Assembly: GCA_038524795.1 (NCBI GenBank)
Contig: JBCBIJ010000005.1
Location: 186,001 to 250,000, forward strand
Reading direction: 5' to 3'
DNA from: CALBPI01 sp038524795
GTDB lineage: Bacteria > Pseudomonadota > Gammaproteobacteria > Steroidobacterales > Woeseiaceae
DNA: 64,000 nucleotides
Shown here: piece after piece, positions 19,433 to 28,469 of the stretch
How the letters are laid out: every line of letters starts with the position of its first letter
How positions within the stretch are numbered: the stretch's first letter is position 1
The notes under the pieces: generated by a model
Database searches by the model: none
The model's input: only the letters and a program-made list of their open reading frames with translations
What the model was told of the DNA's origin: nothing
Position numbers and translations under genes: made by a program

Positions 19433-19600
19433 GCGCGCGCCGAGAGGGGCTCGGCGGCCAGCTGTATTGCCTGCCGCCCCACGCCCAGCTCGTAATTCTA
19501 ACTATTCCACACCTATATCGACACCCGGTGCTGGGTGCCCCGCCGAAAAAGGGGTTGCACTTGCGGGATATGGGGAGGCTTAACCCTTAAGGAGACTTCC
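19433..19600 (+). promoter_or_regulatory. Structured 5' leader of rpsB (candidate S2 autoregulatory leader)
   Basis: The region holds overlapping hairpins. GCCGAG (19439-19444) can pair with CTCGGC (19450-19455), while GGCGGC (19453-19458) can pair with GCCGCC (19473-19478); the two share bases and are mutually exclusive. Just before the ribosome site, GTGCCCC pairs with GGGG(TT)GCAC around a GCCGAAAAA loop. The Shine-Dalgarno AAGGAGA is 19588-19594. In E. coli the rpsB leader is the target of S2 repression; an equivalent role here is inferred from position. Confidence 0.4.
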
Positions 19601-20512
19601 ATGGCCGACGTCACCATGCGTCAGATGCTGGAAGCGGGCGTCCATTTCGGACATCAGACCCGCTACTGGAACCCGAAAATGGCCCCGTTCATTTTCGGTG
19701 ATCGTAACAAGATCCATATCGTCAACCTCGAACGCACGCTGCCCCTGTTCCGCGAAGCGCTGAACTACGTGAGTGGCCTGGCGGCCGATGGCGGCAACAT
19801 TCTGTTCGTGGGCACCAAGCGGTCCGCGCGCGACACCATCGGCGAAGAAGCGCGCCGTTGCGGTATGCCGTTCGTTAACTACCGCTGGCTTGGCGGCATG
19901 CTGACCAACTTCAAGACGATTCGTCAGTCGATCAAGCGTCTCAAGGAACTTGAGAGCCTGGGCGAGGGTGGCATGGTCGAGTCGCTGACCAAGAAAGAAA
20001 TCCTAAATCTGGACCGCGAGCGCGAGAAGCTCGAGCGCAGCCTCGGCGGCATCAAGGATATGGGCGGCCTGCCGGACGCCATGTTCGTGGTCGACGTTGG
20101 CCACGAAAATATCGCTATCGATGAAGCGCGCAAGCTCGGCATTCCGATCGTTGCCGTCGTCGATACGAACTGCGCACCCGACGGCATCGACTACGTGATC
20201 CCGGGCAACGATGACGCCATGCGCGCCATTAAGCTCTACTCAACGGCAATCGCCGACGCCGTGCTGGATGGCCGCGCCACAGCGCCGCAGGCGGTGCTGG
20301 GTGACGACGACTTCGTCGAGCTTGACGAAGAAGGCAACGTCCGCAAGACCGGCGGCAAGGATCGTGGTGGCCGCAAGCCAGCTGCGAAGGCCGCTGAGCC
20401 GACGCCAAAGGCCGCTGAGCCTGCTGCCACTGCAGCAGCAGAGCCGGCCGCTGAAGCGGTTGCCGAAGCAGAAACGCCGGTCGCCGAAGGCGACGCCAGC
20501 GCTGACGCCTGA
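19601..20512 (+). CDS. rpsB: 30S ribosomal protein S2
   Basis: S2 is a late-assembling small-subunit protein that contacts S1. The N-terminus ADVTMRQMLEAGVHFGHQTR and the signatures FVGTKRSARDTI and NYRWLGGMLTNF identify it. The ATG at 19601 lies 6 bases after AAGGAGA. The core ends near residue 245, the length of E. coli S2 (241); the protein continues to 303 aa with a low-complexity tail rich in Ala, Glu, Pro and Lys (about residues 250-303). It begins the long co-directional block. Confidence 0.97.
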   Translation: MADVTMRQMLEAGVHFGHQTRYWNPKMAPFIFGDRNKIHIVNLERTLPLFREALNYVSGLAADGGNILFVGTKRSARDTIGEEARRCGMPFVNYRWLGGMLTNFKTIRQSIKRLKELESLGEGGMVESLTKKEILNLDREREKLERSLGGIKDMGGLPDAMFVVDVGHENIAIDEARKLGIPIVAVVDTNCAPDGIDYVIPGNDDAMRAIKLYSTAIADAVLDGRATAPQAVLGDDDFVELDEEGNVRKTGGKDRGGRKPAAKAAEPTPKAAEPAATAAAEPAAEAVAEAETPVAEGDASADA

Positions 20513-20538
20513 GGCACGGCCACAGGGCAATCTGACAC

Positions 20539-20565
20539 GCTGCCGGGACTTAAGGTCCCGGCAGC
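20539..20565 (+). terminator. Perfect hairpin between rpsB and tsf (attenuator or processing site)
   Basis: GCTGCCGGGAC (20539-20549) and GTCCCGGCAGC (20555-20565) form an 11-bp perfect stem with a 5-base loop TTAAG. No T-run follows (the next bases are CTCAAACACC), so full intrinsic termination is unlikely. An attenuator in the rpsB-tsf spacer is known in E. coli, and this hairpin is at the equivalent place. Confidence 0.6.
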
Positions 20566-20593
20566 CTCAAACACCAATGACGAGGTAACACTC

Positions 20594-21481
20594 ATGGCTA
20601 TCACCGCAGCAATGGTCAAAGAACTGCGTGAGCGTACGGGCGTTGGCATGATGGAGTGCAAGAAGGCACTCGTGAAAGCCGACGGCGACATGGAAGCGGC
20701 AGCACAGCTGCTGCGCGAGTCGGGCCAGGCCAAGGCCGACAAGAAGGCCGGCCGCGTGGCTGCCGAAGGTCGCATCATCGTGCGTCACGGCGACACGGCC
20801 GCCATCATTATCGAAGTGAACTGCGAGACCGATTTTGTGGCCAACGATGACAACTTCATCGACTTCGCGGAATCGGTTGCCGCGGTTGCTCTAGAGCAGC
20901 GCCCGGCTGACGTCGACGCGCTCATGGCAGCGACCTTTGCCGACGGCGAAACGGTCGAAGCCACGCGCACGGCGCTCATCGCCAAGATCGGCGAAAACAT
21001 CGGCGTGCGTCGTTTCGACATCGTCGATGCCGGTGACGGCGCGCTGGCCAGCTACACGCACGGTGCCCGCATCGGTGCGCTGGTCGCCGTCGCTGGCGGC
21101 GACGATGCGCTCGGCAAGGACCTCGCCATGCATGTGGCTGCATCTTCGCCCGTGTGCGTCGATGAAGCGGGTGTCCCGCAGGACACCATCGACAGCGAGC
21201 GCGCCATCCTTGTGGAGCAGGCAAAAGGCAGCGGCAAGCCCGACGATATCATCGCCAAGATGGTCGACGGTCGCATGCGCAAGTTCCTCGGCGAAATCAC
21301 GCTCGTGGGACAGCCTTTCGTCAAAGACCCCGACCAGACGGTCGGCAAGCTCCTCAAGCAACACGGCGCGACGGTGTCGGGCTTCGTGCGCTACGAGGTC
21401 GGCGAAGGCGTCGAAAAGAAGGAAGACAACTTCGCAGAGGAAGTTATGGCCCAGGTTGCTGCCGCACAGGGCAAGTCCTGA
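20594..21481 (+). CDS. tsf: Elongation factor Ts
   Basis: EF-Ts is the guanine nucleotide exchange factor for EF-Tu. The N-terminal module (AAMVKELRERTGVGMMECKKAL) and the core motif EVNCETDFVANDDNF, whose TDFV residues contact EF-Tu, are intact. The C-terminal subdomains follow, giving 295 aa (E. coli 283). It lies in rpsB-tsf-pyrH-frr order. The ATG at 20594 is preceded by a weak GAGG ribosome site. Confidence 0.97.
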   Translation: MAITAAMVKELRERTGVGMMECKKALVKADGDMEAAAQLLRESGQAKADKKAGRVAAEGRIIVRHGDTAAIIIEVNCETDFVANDDNFIDFAESVAAVALEQRPADVDALMAATFADGETVEATRTALIAKIGENIGVRRFDIVDAGDGALASYTHGARIGALVAVAGGDDALGKDLAMHVAASSPVCVDEAGVPQDTIDSERAILVEQAKGSGKPDDIIAKMVDGRMRKFLGEITLVGQPFVKDPDQTVGKLLKQHGATVSGFVRYEVGEGVEKKEDNFAEEVMAQVAAAQGKS

Positions 21482-21571
21482 GGCACTTCGCGATGACCGT
21501 TGGTGGCGGGCGCTGGGTTACACTGTCGCCCGCCGCCGCTGCGGCCATGACATCACGGAGGCCATCAACGC

Positions 21572-22297
21572 ATGAGTAAGAAGGCGGCACCGATCGCCAA
21601 GCGCGTCCTGCTGAAGCTCAGCGGTGAGGCGCTCATGGGGGATCTCAAGTACGGCATCGCTCCCAACGTGATTGGCCGTATCGCGAACGAAGTGGCCACG
21701 ATCGTCAATATGGGCGTCGAGGTCGCCATCGTCATTGGCGGGGGAAACATCTTCCGCGGTGCAGGACTGGCCCGTGCGGGCATGGACCGCGTCACGGGCG
21801 ACCACATGGGCATGCTCGCCACAGTGATGAACGCGCTGGCGATTCAGGACGCACTCGAACGTCAGGAAGTCTACGCGCGCGTGATGTCGGCGCTGGCCAT
21901 CAATGATGTCTGTGAGGACTACATTCGGCGACGTGCCATCCGGCACCTCGAAAAAGGCCGCGTCGTGGTGCTGGCCGCCGGTACCGGCAACCCGTTTTTC
22001 ACGACCGATACGGCGGCAAGCCTGCGTGCCATCGAGATCGGCGCGGACCTCATGCTCAAAGCGACCAAGGTCAACGGCGTGTACGACAGTGACCCGGCAA
22101 CGAATCCCGACGCAGAGCAGTTGCCCGAAGTCAGTTTCGACCGCGTGCTTGCGGACCGACTCAATGTCATGGACGCGACCGCGATCGTCATGTGCCGCGA
22201 CAACGCCGTACCGCTGCGGGTGTTCGATATGACCGAACCTGACGCGCTCGTGCGTGTTATCGAGGGCGAGCCCCTCGGCACCCTCGTTACCGCCTAA
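21572..22297 (+). CDS. pyrH: UMP kinase
   Basis: PyrH is the bacterial hexameric UMP kinase of the amino acid kinase fold, making UDP for pyrimidine nucleotides. Visible motifs are LLKLSGEALMG at the N-terminus, VIGGGNIFRG at the phosphate-binding loop, and TGNPFFTTDTAA near the uracil site. Length 241 aa equals E. coli PyrH. A CACGGAGG ribosome site precedes the ATG. A TACACT hexamer at 21519-21524 could be a weak internal promoter. Confidence 0.96.
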   Translation: MSKKAAPIAKRVLLKLSGEALMGDLKYGIAPNVIGRIANEVATIVNMGVEVAIVIGGGNIFRGAGLARAGMDRVTGDHMGMLATVMNALAIQDALERQEVYARVMSALAINDVCEDYIRRRAIRHLEKGRVVVLAAGTGNPFFTTDTAASLRAIEIGADLMLKATKVNGVYDSDPATNPDAEQLPEVSFDRVLADRLNVMDATAIVMCRDNAVPLRVFDMTEPDALVRVIEGEPLGTLVTA

Positions 22298-22322
22298 AGC
22301 TGAGAACGCCTGGGACATCCTT

Positions 22323-22880
22323 ATGATCGAAGACATCAAGAAAGACGCCGCAGAGCGTATGGGCAAGAGCGTCGAGTCGCTTCGTGTCGAGTTGCAAAAG
22401 ATCCGTACCGGTCGTGCACACACGAGCCTGCTCGACCACATCATGGTTGAGTATTACGGCAGCGACGTCCCCCTGAACCAGGTCGCCAACCTGGGCGTCG
22501 AGGATGCTCGCACCCTCACGGTCACACCCTGGGAAAAGGACATGGTGGCCAAGGTTGAAAAGGCCATCATGAATTCTGACCTCGGACTCAACCCGGCATC
22601 GGCCGGTACTGTAATTCGTGTGCCGCTGCCGCCACTGACTGAGGAGCGACGCAAGGACCTGATTCGTGTCGTTCGCAACGAGGCTGAAGGCGGTCGCGTC
22701 GCGATCCGCAACATTCGCCGAGACGCGCTCAACGATTTCAAGGACCTGCTCAAGGAAAAGGAAATCGGCGAGGACGACGAACGACGCGCGGCGGACGACG
22801 TGCAAAGCCTGACGGATACCTACGTCGGTCAGGTGGACGGGCTGTTGTCCGAGAAAGAAACCGAGCTCATGGAAATCTGA
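22323..22880 (+). CDS. frr: Ribosome recycling factor
   Basis: RRF splits post-termination ribosomes together with EF-G. The protein is 185 aa (E. coli 185) from the ATG at 22323, with the helix-rich N-terminus (MGKSVESLRVELQKIRTGRA), the beta domain motif YYGSDVPLNQVA and the C-terminal coiled-coil bundle. The upstream in-frame extension overlaps pyrH and is rejected. uppS follows after 13 bases; dxr, which in E. coli lies between frr and uppS, is not here. Confidence 0.97.
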   Translation: MIEDIKKDAAERMGKSVESLRVELQKIRTGRAHTSLLDHIMVEYYGSDVPLNQVANLGVEDARTLTVTPWEKDMVAKVEKAIMNSDLGLNPASAGTVIRVPLPPLTEERRKDLIRVVRNEAEGGRVAIRNIRRDALNDFKDLLKEKEIGEDDERRAADDVQSLTDTYVGQVDGLLSEKETELMEI

Positions 22881-22893
22881 GTTAACCGGGGTC

Positions 22894-23649
22894 ATGTCGG
22901 ATCGCGATACGCCAAGCCATCTGGTGCGCCTGCCACAGCACGTGGCCGTCATCATGGACGGCAATGGTCGCTGGGCGCGGCGGCGTGGTCTGCCCCGTCA
23001 CCTGGGTCACCGCGCCGGTGTCAAAGCAGTACGCGCGACCGTGCGTCGTTGCGGCGAGCTCGGCATTGACTACCTGACCCTGTTCGCCTTCTCGAGCGAG
23101 AACTGGTCGCGACCGCGCGATGAAGTCGTGGGCCTCATGAAGCTGTTTCTCGACGCGCTGCAGCGCGAAGTCGCCGAGTTGCACGAGAATAATGTCCGTC
23201 TTCGCTTCATCGGTGACTTGTCACGCTTGTCGGAGCGCCTGCGGCGCGGGATGCAGGACGCCGAGCGGCTTACCCGTGAGAACAGCGGTCTCTCGCTGCA
23301 GATTGCTGTCGGCTTCGGCGGACGGTGGGATATCGTTGAGGCCGCGCGCGAGCTCGCCAAGCGCGCCCAGTCCGGCACGCTTGATCCCGCGGAGCTCGAC
23401 GAGCGGCACCTGAGCGAGAGCCTGTCGCTCGCAGGCTGCCCCGATCCCGACCTCATGATTCGCACCGGCGGTGAGCAGCGCATCAGCAACTTCCTGCTCT
23501 GGCATGCGGCTTACGCCGAGCTGTTCTTCTGCGACACGCTGTGGCCCGAGTTCGACGCTGATGCGCTCGAACAGGCGCTTGCCTGGTTCGGCAGTCGCGA
23601 ACGTCGCTTCGGCCGCGTGGAGACGCCACCGAAAGAAGAGGCCGGCTGA
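22894..23649 (+). CDS. uppS: Undecaprenyl diphosphate synthase (cis-prenyltransferase)
   Basis: UppS condenses isopentenyl diphosphate onto farnesyl diphosphate to make the C55 lipid carrier for peptidoglycan and O-antigen. The catalytic aspartate D22 is in VAVIMDGNGRWARRRG; further family motifs are GHRAGVKAVR, FAFSSENWSRP and the C-terminal PDLMIRTGGEQRISNF. Length 251 aa (E. coli 253). It requires isoprenoid precursors although no MEP-pathway gene is present in this conserved block. It is followed 1 base later by cdsA. Confidence 0.96.
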   Translation: MSDRDTPSHLVRLPQHVAVIMDGNGRWARRRGLPRHLGHRAGVKAVRATVRRCGELGIDYLTLFAFSSENWSRPRDEVVGLMKLFLDALQREVAELHENNVRLRFIGDLSRLSERLRRGMQDAERLTRENSGLSLQIAVGFGGRWDIVEAARELAKRAQSGTLDPAELDERHLSESLSLAGCPDPDLMIRTGGEQRISNFLLWHAAYAELFFCDTLWPEFDADALEQALAWFGSRERRFGRVETPPKEEAG

Positions 23650-23650
23650 C

Positions 23651-24463
23651 GTGCTGCGCGCTCGAGTCATCACCGCCGTGTGCGCGCTGGCGGCCATTTT
23701 CCTGGTGCTCTTCGTTTTGCCACCGGTAGTGGTCTCGCCGGTCATCCTCCTCGTGATCACTGGCGCGGCCTGGGAGTGGTCTCGGCTTGCGGGGCTTGAG
23801 GCGGCGCTACCGCGTGCCGCCTACATCCTTGGCATTGCGGCGATGACTGCTGCGGCATCGATCATCTGGCCCGACGCGACGTTTGGATCGCTGCTCGTCG
23901 CCGCGGGCGTTTGGTGGCTGATCGCATTCGTTCTCGTGGTGCGCTACCCCGTCAAGGTGCCGCGTGTCCTGGTCTTGGTGGGCGGGCCGCTCACTCTGGT
24001 ACCAGCCGGTTTCGCGCTCATCGCGCTGACGCGCAATGAGATGCTGACCACGCTGAATGGTGCTGGCCTGCTGTTGTTTGTGCTGGTGACGATCTGGGGC
24101 GCCGACGTTGGCGCCTATTTCGCTGGCCGCGCCATGGGGAAACGCAAGCTCGCGCCGCACGTCAGCCCCAACAAAACCTGGGAGGGTGTGTTCGGCGGGC
24201 TCGCACTTGTGGCGCTCATCGGCCTTGCCGGGGCCTGGATTACCGGGCTCGCCTGGTTTCGCCTCGTGCCCCTGTGCATCGCCGTGGCCGCCATCTCGAT
24301 TGTCGGCGACCTGACCGTTAGCCTGTTCAAGCGCGAAGCCGGGATCAAGGATTCGGGCACCCTGTTTCCCGGGCACGGCGGCATTCTCGACCGCATCGAC
24401 AGCATCGCGGCGGGCACGCCGTTGTTCGTGGCGGGCATCTACCTTGGACATGGACCGTGGTAG
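23651..24463 (+). CDS. cdsA: Phosphatidate cytidylyltransferase
   Basis: CdsA makes CDP-diacylglycerol, the branch point of phospholipid synthesis, in the inner membrane. Seven to eight hydrophobic segments are visible, and the C-terminal family signature is intact (KREAGIKDSGTLFPGHGG, then ILDRIDS). The start is GTG at 23651, 1 base after the uppS stop, giving 270 aa (E. coli 285); upstream starts would lie inside uppS. It is followed directly by rseP without dxr. Confidence 0.95.
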   Translation: MLRARVITAVCALAAIFLVLFVLPPVVVSPVILLVITGAAWEWSRLAGLEAALPRAAYILGIAAMTAAASIIWPDATFGSLLVAAGVWWLIAFVLVVRYPVKVPRVLVLVGGPLTLVPAGFALIALTRNEMLTTLNGAGLLLFVLVTIWGADVGAYFAGRAMGKRKLAPHVSPNKTWEGVFGGLALVALIGLAGAWITGLAWFRLVPLCIAVAAISIVGDLTVSLFKREAGIKDSGTLFPGHGGILDRIDSIAAGTPLFVAGIYLGHGPW

Positions 24464-24602
24464 TCGCGGAAGCTGACTTAAGCCCACAGGGCCCCTCGTG
24501 TATGGTTTCGGCCAGCGTTTCGATACCAAAGGCCCGGGAACGATGGCTGCCGGGCATGGTCTGTAACGACGGTGACGTGCCGAGCGCGCGGAGGGGCCAC
24601 GA

Positions 24603-25976
24603 ATGACAGTACTGGGCTATGTGTTTGCGCTGATCCTGACGATCAGCCTGCTCGTCGCTGTGCACGAGTTCGGTCACTTCATCGTGGCTCGCTGGTGTGG
24701 CATCAAAGTGCTGCGGTTCTCCATCGGATTCGGAAAGCCGATCTGGCGCTACCAGCGTCACCCTGACGACACCGAGTACTGCATCAGTTCGCTGCCGCTG
24801 GGTGGTTACGTCAAGATGCTGGACGAGCGCGAGGGCAACGTCTCGGCGCGTGACGCCGGTCGAAGTTTCAACGCCCAGCCTGTCTGGCAACGTATTGCCG
24901 TATTGCTCGCTGGACCCGTCTTCAATTTCATCTTTGCGATTGCTGCCTATTGGTTGATCTTCGTGCTCGGTACCACGGTGACGCGGCCTGTCGTGGGCCA
25001 GGTGGCGCCAGGATCGCCCGCTGACGTGGCGGGTCTCCAATACGGCGATGTCATCGTGTCGGTGGGCGACCGTTCGATCAAGGGTTGGCAGAGTGGCCTG
25101 CTGGTGCTCGTGGACGAGCTCGTCGACGACGCGCGAATTCCGCTAACGATCGACCGCAAGGGTGAGGGCAGCTTCGAAACCGTACTCGTGGCCAGTGCCG
25201 AGACTGCGCGTTTGAGCGAGCCCGGCAAGCTGTTTGAAGGGTTGGGTTTCGGCGTCTGGTCGCCACCCCCCATCATTGGCGAGGTCAAAGCGGATACGCC
25301 TGCGGCGAATGCGGGCATCCAAACCGGCGACCGCGTCCTCACGGTGAAGGGCGAGGTGGTTACGACCTGGAGCCAGGTGGTGGACCGTATCCGCGCGGCG
25401 GGTGCGCAACCGATTCAGTTGACTCTGGAACGCGGCGACCAGGTCATCGATCTGTCTGTGACACCACGCATGGAGCAGACGAAAGCTGGGCCCATACCTC
25501 AAATCGGCGCCACCAATTACGTTGACGAAGAGACGAAACCCAAAAATCTGAACGTCGAGCTCAAATTGGGCGCGTTTGACGCCTTGCCCGCTGCAGTGGT
25601 CAAGACAGGTGAGCTGATGACGTTCACGCTCGAAATGTTCGGCCGCATGATCACGGGGTCTGTGTCGACCAAGAATATTTCGGGCCCGATCAACATCGCA
25701 GAGTACGCGGGTTTCACGCTGAGCCGCGGCTTTGTCGAGTTCCTGGATTTTCTGGCGCTCGTCAGTGTCAGCCTGGGGGTCCTCAACCTGTTGCCCGTGC
25801 CGATGCTTGATGGCGGACAGATCGTCTACCAATCCGTCGAGGGAATTACGGGTCGCCCGCTCTCCGAGCGTCTACAGTTGCTTGGCCACCAAGTCGGCCT
25901 GTTCCTGCTCGTAGGGGTCATGAGCCTCGCCTTCTACAACGACATCGCCCGCGTCGTCGGACGTCTTCTGAGCTGA
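24603..25976 (+). CDS. rseP: Site-2 zinc metalloprotease RseP
   Basis: RseP cleaves the membrane segment of RseA in the envelope stress cascade and also removes remnant signal peptides. The zinc site HEFGH is at residues 21-25 in the first membrane helix, and the LDG motif is in PVPMLDGGQIVYQ near the C-terminus. Two PDZ domains lie between them (about 125-200 and 220-295). Length 457 aa (E. coli 450). A GGAGGGG ribosome site precedes the ATG. Its likely substrate, RseA, is encoded at 59497-60132 in this window. Confidence 0.95.
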   Translation: MTVLGYVFALILTISLLVAVHEFGHFIVARWCGIKVLRFSIGFGKPIWRYQRHPDDTEYCISSLPLGGYVKMLDEREGNVSARDAGRSFNAQPVWQRIAVLLAGPVFNFIFAIAAYWLIFVLGTTVTRPVVGQVAPGSPADVAGLQYGDVIVSVGDRSIKGWQSGLLVLVDELVDDARIPLTIDRKGEGSFETVLVASAETARLSEPGKLFEGLGFGVWSPPPIIGEVKADTPAANAGIQTGDRVLTVKGEVVTTWSQVVDRIRAAGAQPIQLTLERGDQVIDLSVTPRMEQTKAGPIPQIGATNYVDEETKPKNLNVELKLGAFDALPAAVVKTGELMTFTLEMFGRMITGSVSTKNISGPINIAEYAGFTLSRGFVEFLDFLALVSVSLGVLNLLPVPMLDGGQIVYQSVEGITGRPLSERLQLLGHQVGLFLLVGVMSLAFYNDIARVVGRLLS

Positions 25977-25987
25977 TCGCCATTACC

Positions 25988-28456
25988 ATGCACACCGAAT
26001 CCCGAGCCGTTGTCGCGGCCCACTGTTTCGCTGGCCTGCGCGGCCGCCTACTCTGGCTCGCGGCGCCGGTCCTGATGCTTGTAGCCACCACGGCGAGTGC
26101 TTTCGAGGCGTTTGAGGTCCGTAACTTCCGTGTGGAAGGGCTGCAGCGCATCGCCGAGGGTACCGTTTACAACTACCTGCCCGTGAACATTGGCGATGTG
26201 GTCGACGAAGTCCGAGCCCGCGAGGCCATTCGCGCCCTGTACAGCGGCGGTGATGGTCTTTTCGATACCGTCGAATTGCGCCGCGATGGCAATACGCTGG
26301 TCATTGTCGTCGAGGAGCGCCCGTCGATTGAGAGCTTTTCAATTGAGGGCAACAAGGACATCAAGACCGAAGACCTTATGGATTCGCTGCGCTCGGTGGG
26401 TCTCGCGCGTGGCAAGACTTTCGATCGCTCGGTGCTCGACGAGGTCACGCAGTTCCTCGTCGACCAGTACTACAGCCGCGGCAAATACGGCGTCGCTGTG
26501 GAGGCCGATGTCGAGGAGCGACCGAACAACGCGGTGGCCATCAACATCAGCGTAAACGAAGGTGAACGTGCCCGCATCCGCCAGATCAACGTGATCGGCA
26601 ACAACATCTTCGATGATGACGAGCTTGTCGGTGAGTTTGAGCTCAAGACGCCCAACTGGTTGTCCTGGCTGCGTCAGGATGACCGTTACTCGCGTGAGGC
26701 GCTGACAGGCGACCTGGAGACGTTGTCGAGCTACTACCTCGATCGCGGCTATGCCGATTTCCGCGTGACCTCGACGCAAGTCGCGATCTCGCCCGACCGC
26801 AAAGATGTCTTCATTACCGTCAACGTGTCCGAGGGTGACGTTTACACGATCAATGACATCAAGATTGCGGGCAAGCTCGTCGTCGAGGAAGAGTTGCTCA
26901 TGCAGCTAGTGCTCGCCAAGCCCGGTGACATCTTCAACCAGCGTATGCTGACCCAGACGACGGAGCTCATGACGCTGCGGCTTGGGGCGGACGGCTACGC
27001 CAACGCTGAAATCAATTTCGCGCCCGAGCTGGACCGTGATGGCAAAACTGTTGATGTGACGGTTTTCGTCGAACCCAATAGCCGCATTTACGTCCGTAAC
27101 ATCAACTTCGATGGTATCGATCAGGTTAACGACGAGGTCCTGCGTCGCGAAGTCCGCCAGATGGAAGGCGCCTACCTCTCGAACCAGTTACTGGACCGCT
27201 CGAAAATTCGCCTGCAGCGCCTGCCTTACCTTGAGACTGTCGACTTCGACACGGTGCCGGTGCCCGGCGTTAACGACCAGGTCGATGTCGTGTTCGATAT
27301 CGAGTATGGCCTGCCGGGGCAGTTTGGTGGTGGCCTGGGTTACTCCGAGACGCAAAAATTGCTGCTCAACGGTAATTTCACGCACACGAATTTCATGGGC
27401 ACGGGTAATCGAGTTAGTGCCGACATCAACTCGAGCCGGTTCCAAAACCTCTACAGCCTGTCTTACACGGACCCCTATGTGACGATGGATGGCGTGCGCC
27501 GCACCACGTCGCTCTCGTACCGGGATTTCGAACAGTTCAACGATTCCTCGTCGGACCTCTCGACGGAAACGCTGACGGCGGCGCTGGAGTACAGCTACCC
27601 GCTATCGGAATTCCAGAGCATCAGCCTTGGGGTGGCGCTGCAGCGTGCTCGACTCGTCGCATCAGAGAGCGATCAGGGACAGTTCTCGACACAGCAGGCG
27701 ATCGACTGGATCAGGCAAAACGGCAACGCGCAGGTCACAGAGATCAATGATCCGTTCTTCGGCAACCTGACCGTTTACACCAGCGAGTTCGATACCTATG
27801 AGCTCATCGCCGGCTGGGGCTTCGACAGCCGCAACCGGGCGCTGTTCGCAGACCGCGGCTCGCGCCACCGCCTGTCGTTTGCTTACGCGGTGCCGGGCTC
27901 TGACGTGGAGTACTGGACCTTTCGTTATGACGGCGTGAAGCTCGTGCCGCTTTGGGGCCAGTGGACCCTGTCATTCTCGGCAGACCTCGCCTTTGGTGAA
28001 GGCCTGGGCGACACCACGGCCTTGCCGCCCTACAAGCTCTTCCGGACAGGTGGTCCGGGATCGGTGCGCGGCTTCCGTGAGTTTGATCTGGGTCCGCGCG
28101 ACAGTTTCGGACGGCCCTACGGTGGCAACATCCTGGTCACGGGCCAGGCTGAGCTGTTCCTGCCCATGCCCGAGCGTTTCCGCGGCCGCGGTCGCGCTGC
28201 GCTGTTCTATGACATTGGTAACGTGTTCAGCAACGGCGAAATAGCCTTTACGGACCGCCTCGGCGCCGATCTCATCGACTACAGTTTCGATACCGAAGAT
28301 CTCAAGCAATCGGTCGGCCTGGCCGTAGAATGGCTTGCGCCGCTCGGCCTGTTCCGCTTCAGCTACGCGTACCCGCTCAACGACTTTGGCGGCAACGATC
28401 GCATTTTCGGCGACGACGTGGAGCGCTTTCAGTTTACAATTGGACAAGCTTTCTGA
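25988..28456 (+). CDS. bamA: Outer-membrane protein assembly factor BamA
   Basis: BamA is the essential Omp85 core of the BAM complex that folds outer-membrane proteins. A signal peptide ends near residue 38 (ASA|FEAF). Five POTRA domains follow (about 42-440), beginning with VRNFRVEGLQRIAEGTVYNY, then the 16-stranded barrel. The lid-loop motif appears as GPGSVRGF (canonical VRGF). Length 822 aa (E. coli 810). The mature sequence ends in Phe (FQFTIGQAF), the expected terminal BAM signal. It is followed by skp after 13 bases. Confidence 0.97.
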   Translation: MHTESRAVVAAHCFAGLRGRLLWLAAPVLMLVATTASAFEAFEVRNFRVEGLQRIAEGTVYNYLPVNIGDVVDEVRAREAIRALYSGGDGLFDTVELRRDGNTLVIVVEERPSIESFSIEGNKDIKTEDLMDSLRSVGLARGKTFDRSVLDEVTQFLVDQYYSRGKYGVAVEADVEERPNNAVAINISVNEGERARIRQINVIGNNIFDDDELVGEFELKTPNWLSWLRQDDRYSREALTGDLETLSSYYLDRGYADFRVTSTQVAISPDRKDVFITVNVSEGDVYTINDIKIAGKLVVEEELLMQLVLAKPGDIFNQRMLTQTTELMTLRLGADGYANAEINFAPELDRDGKTVDVTVFVEPNSRIYVRNINFDGIDQVNDEVLRREVRQMEGAYLSNQLLDRSKIRLQRLPYLETVDFDTVPVPGVNDQVDVVFDIEYGLPGQFGGGLGYSETQKLLLNGNFTHTNFMGTGNRVSADINSSRFQNLYSLSYTDPYVTMDGVRRTTSLSYRDFEQFNDSSSDLSTETLTAALEYSYPLSEFQSISLGVALQRARLVASESDQGQFSTQQAIDWIRQNGNAQVTEINDPFFGNLTVYTSEFDTYELIAGWGFDSRNRALFADRGSRHRLSFAYAVPGSDVEYWTFRYDGVKLVPLWGQWTLSFSADLAFGEGLGDTTALPPYKLFRTGGPGSVRGFREFDLGPRDSFGRPYGGNILVTGQAELFLPMPERFRGRGRAALFYDIGNVFSNGEIAFTDRLGADLIDYSFDTEDLKQSVGLAVEWLAPLGLFRFSYAYPLNDFGGNDRIFGDDVERFQFTIGQAF

Positions 28457-28469
28457 GGGAAATCACACC

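Noticed and set aside
17265..19583. A 772-codon open frame on the + strand, antisense to glnD and map
   Set aside because: glnD and map are unmistakable on the minus strand with full motifs. The antisense frame is open because of strong GC bias at third codon positions; its product has no domain pattern.
24464..24602. A dxr remnant between cdsA and rseP
   Set aside because: Translation in the three forward frames gave no stretch resembling Dxr; it looks like ordinary spacer with a ribosome site at its end.
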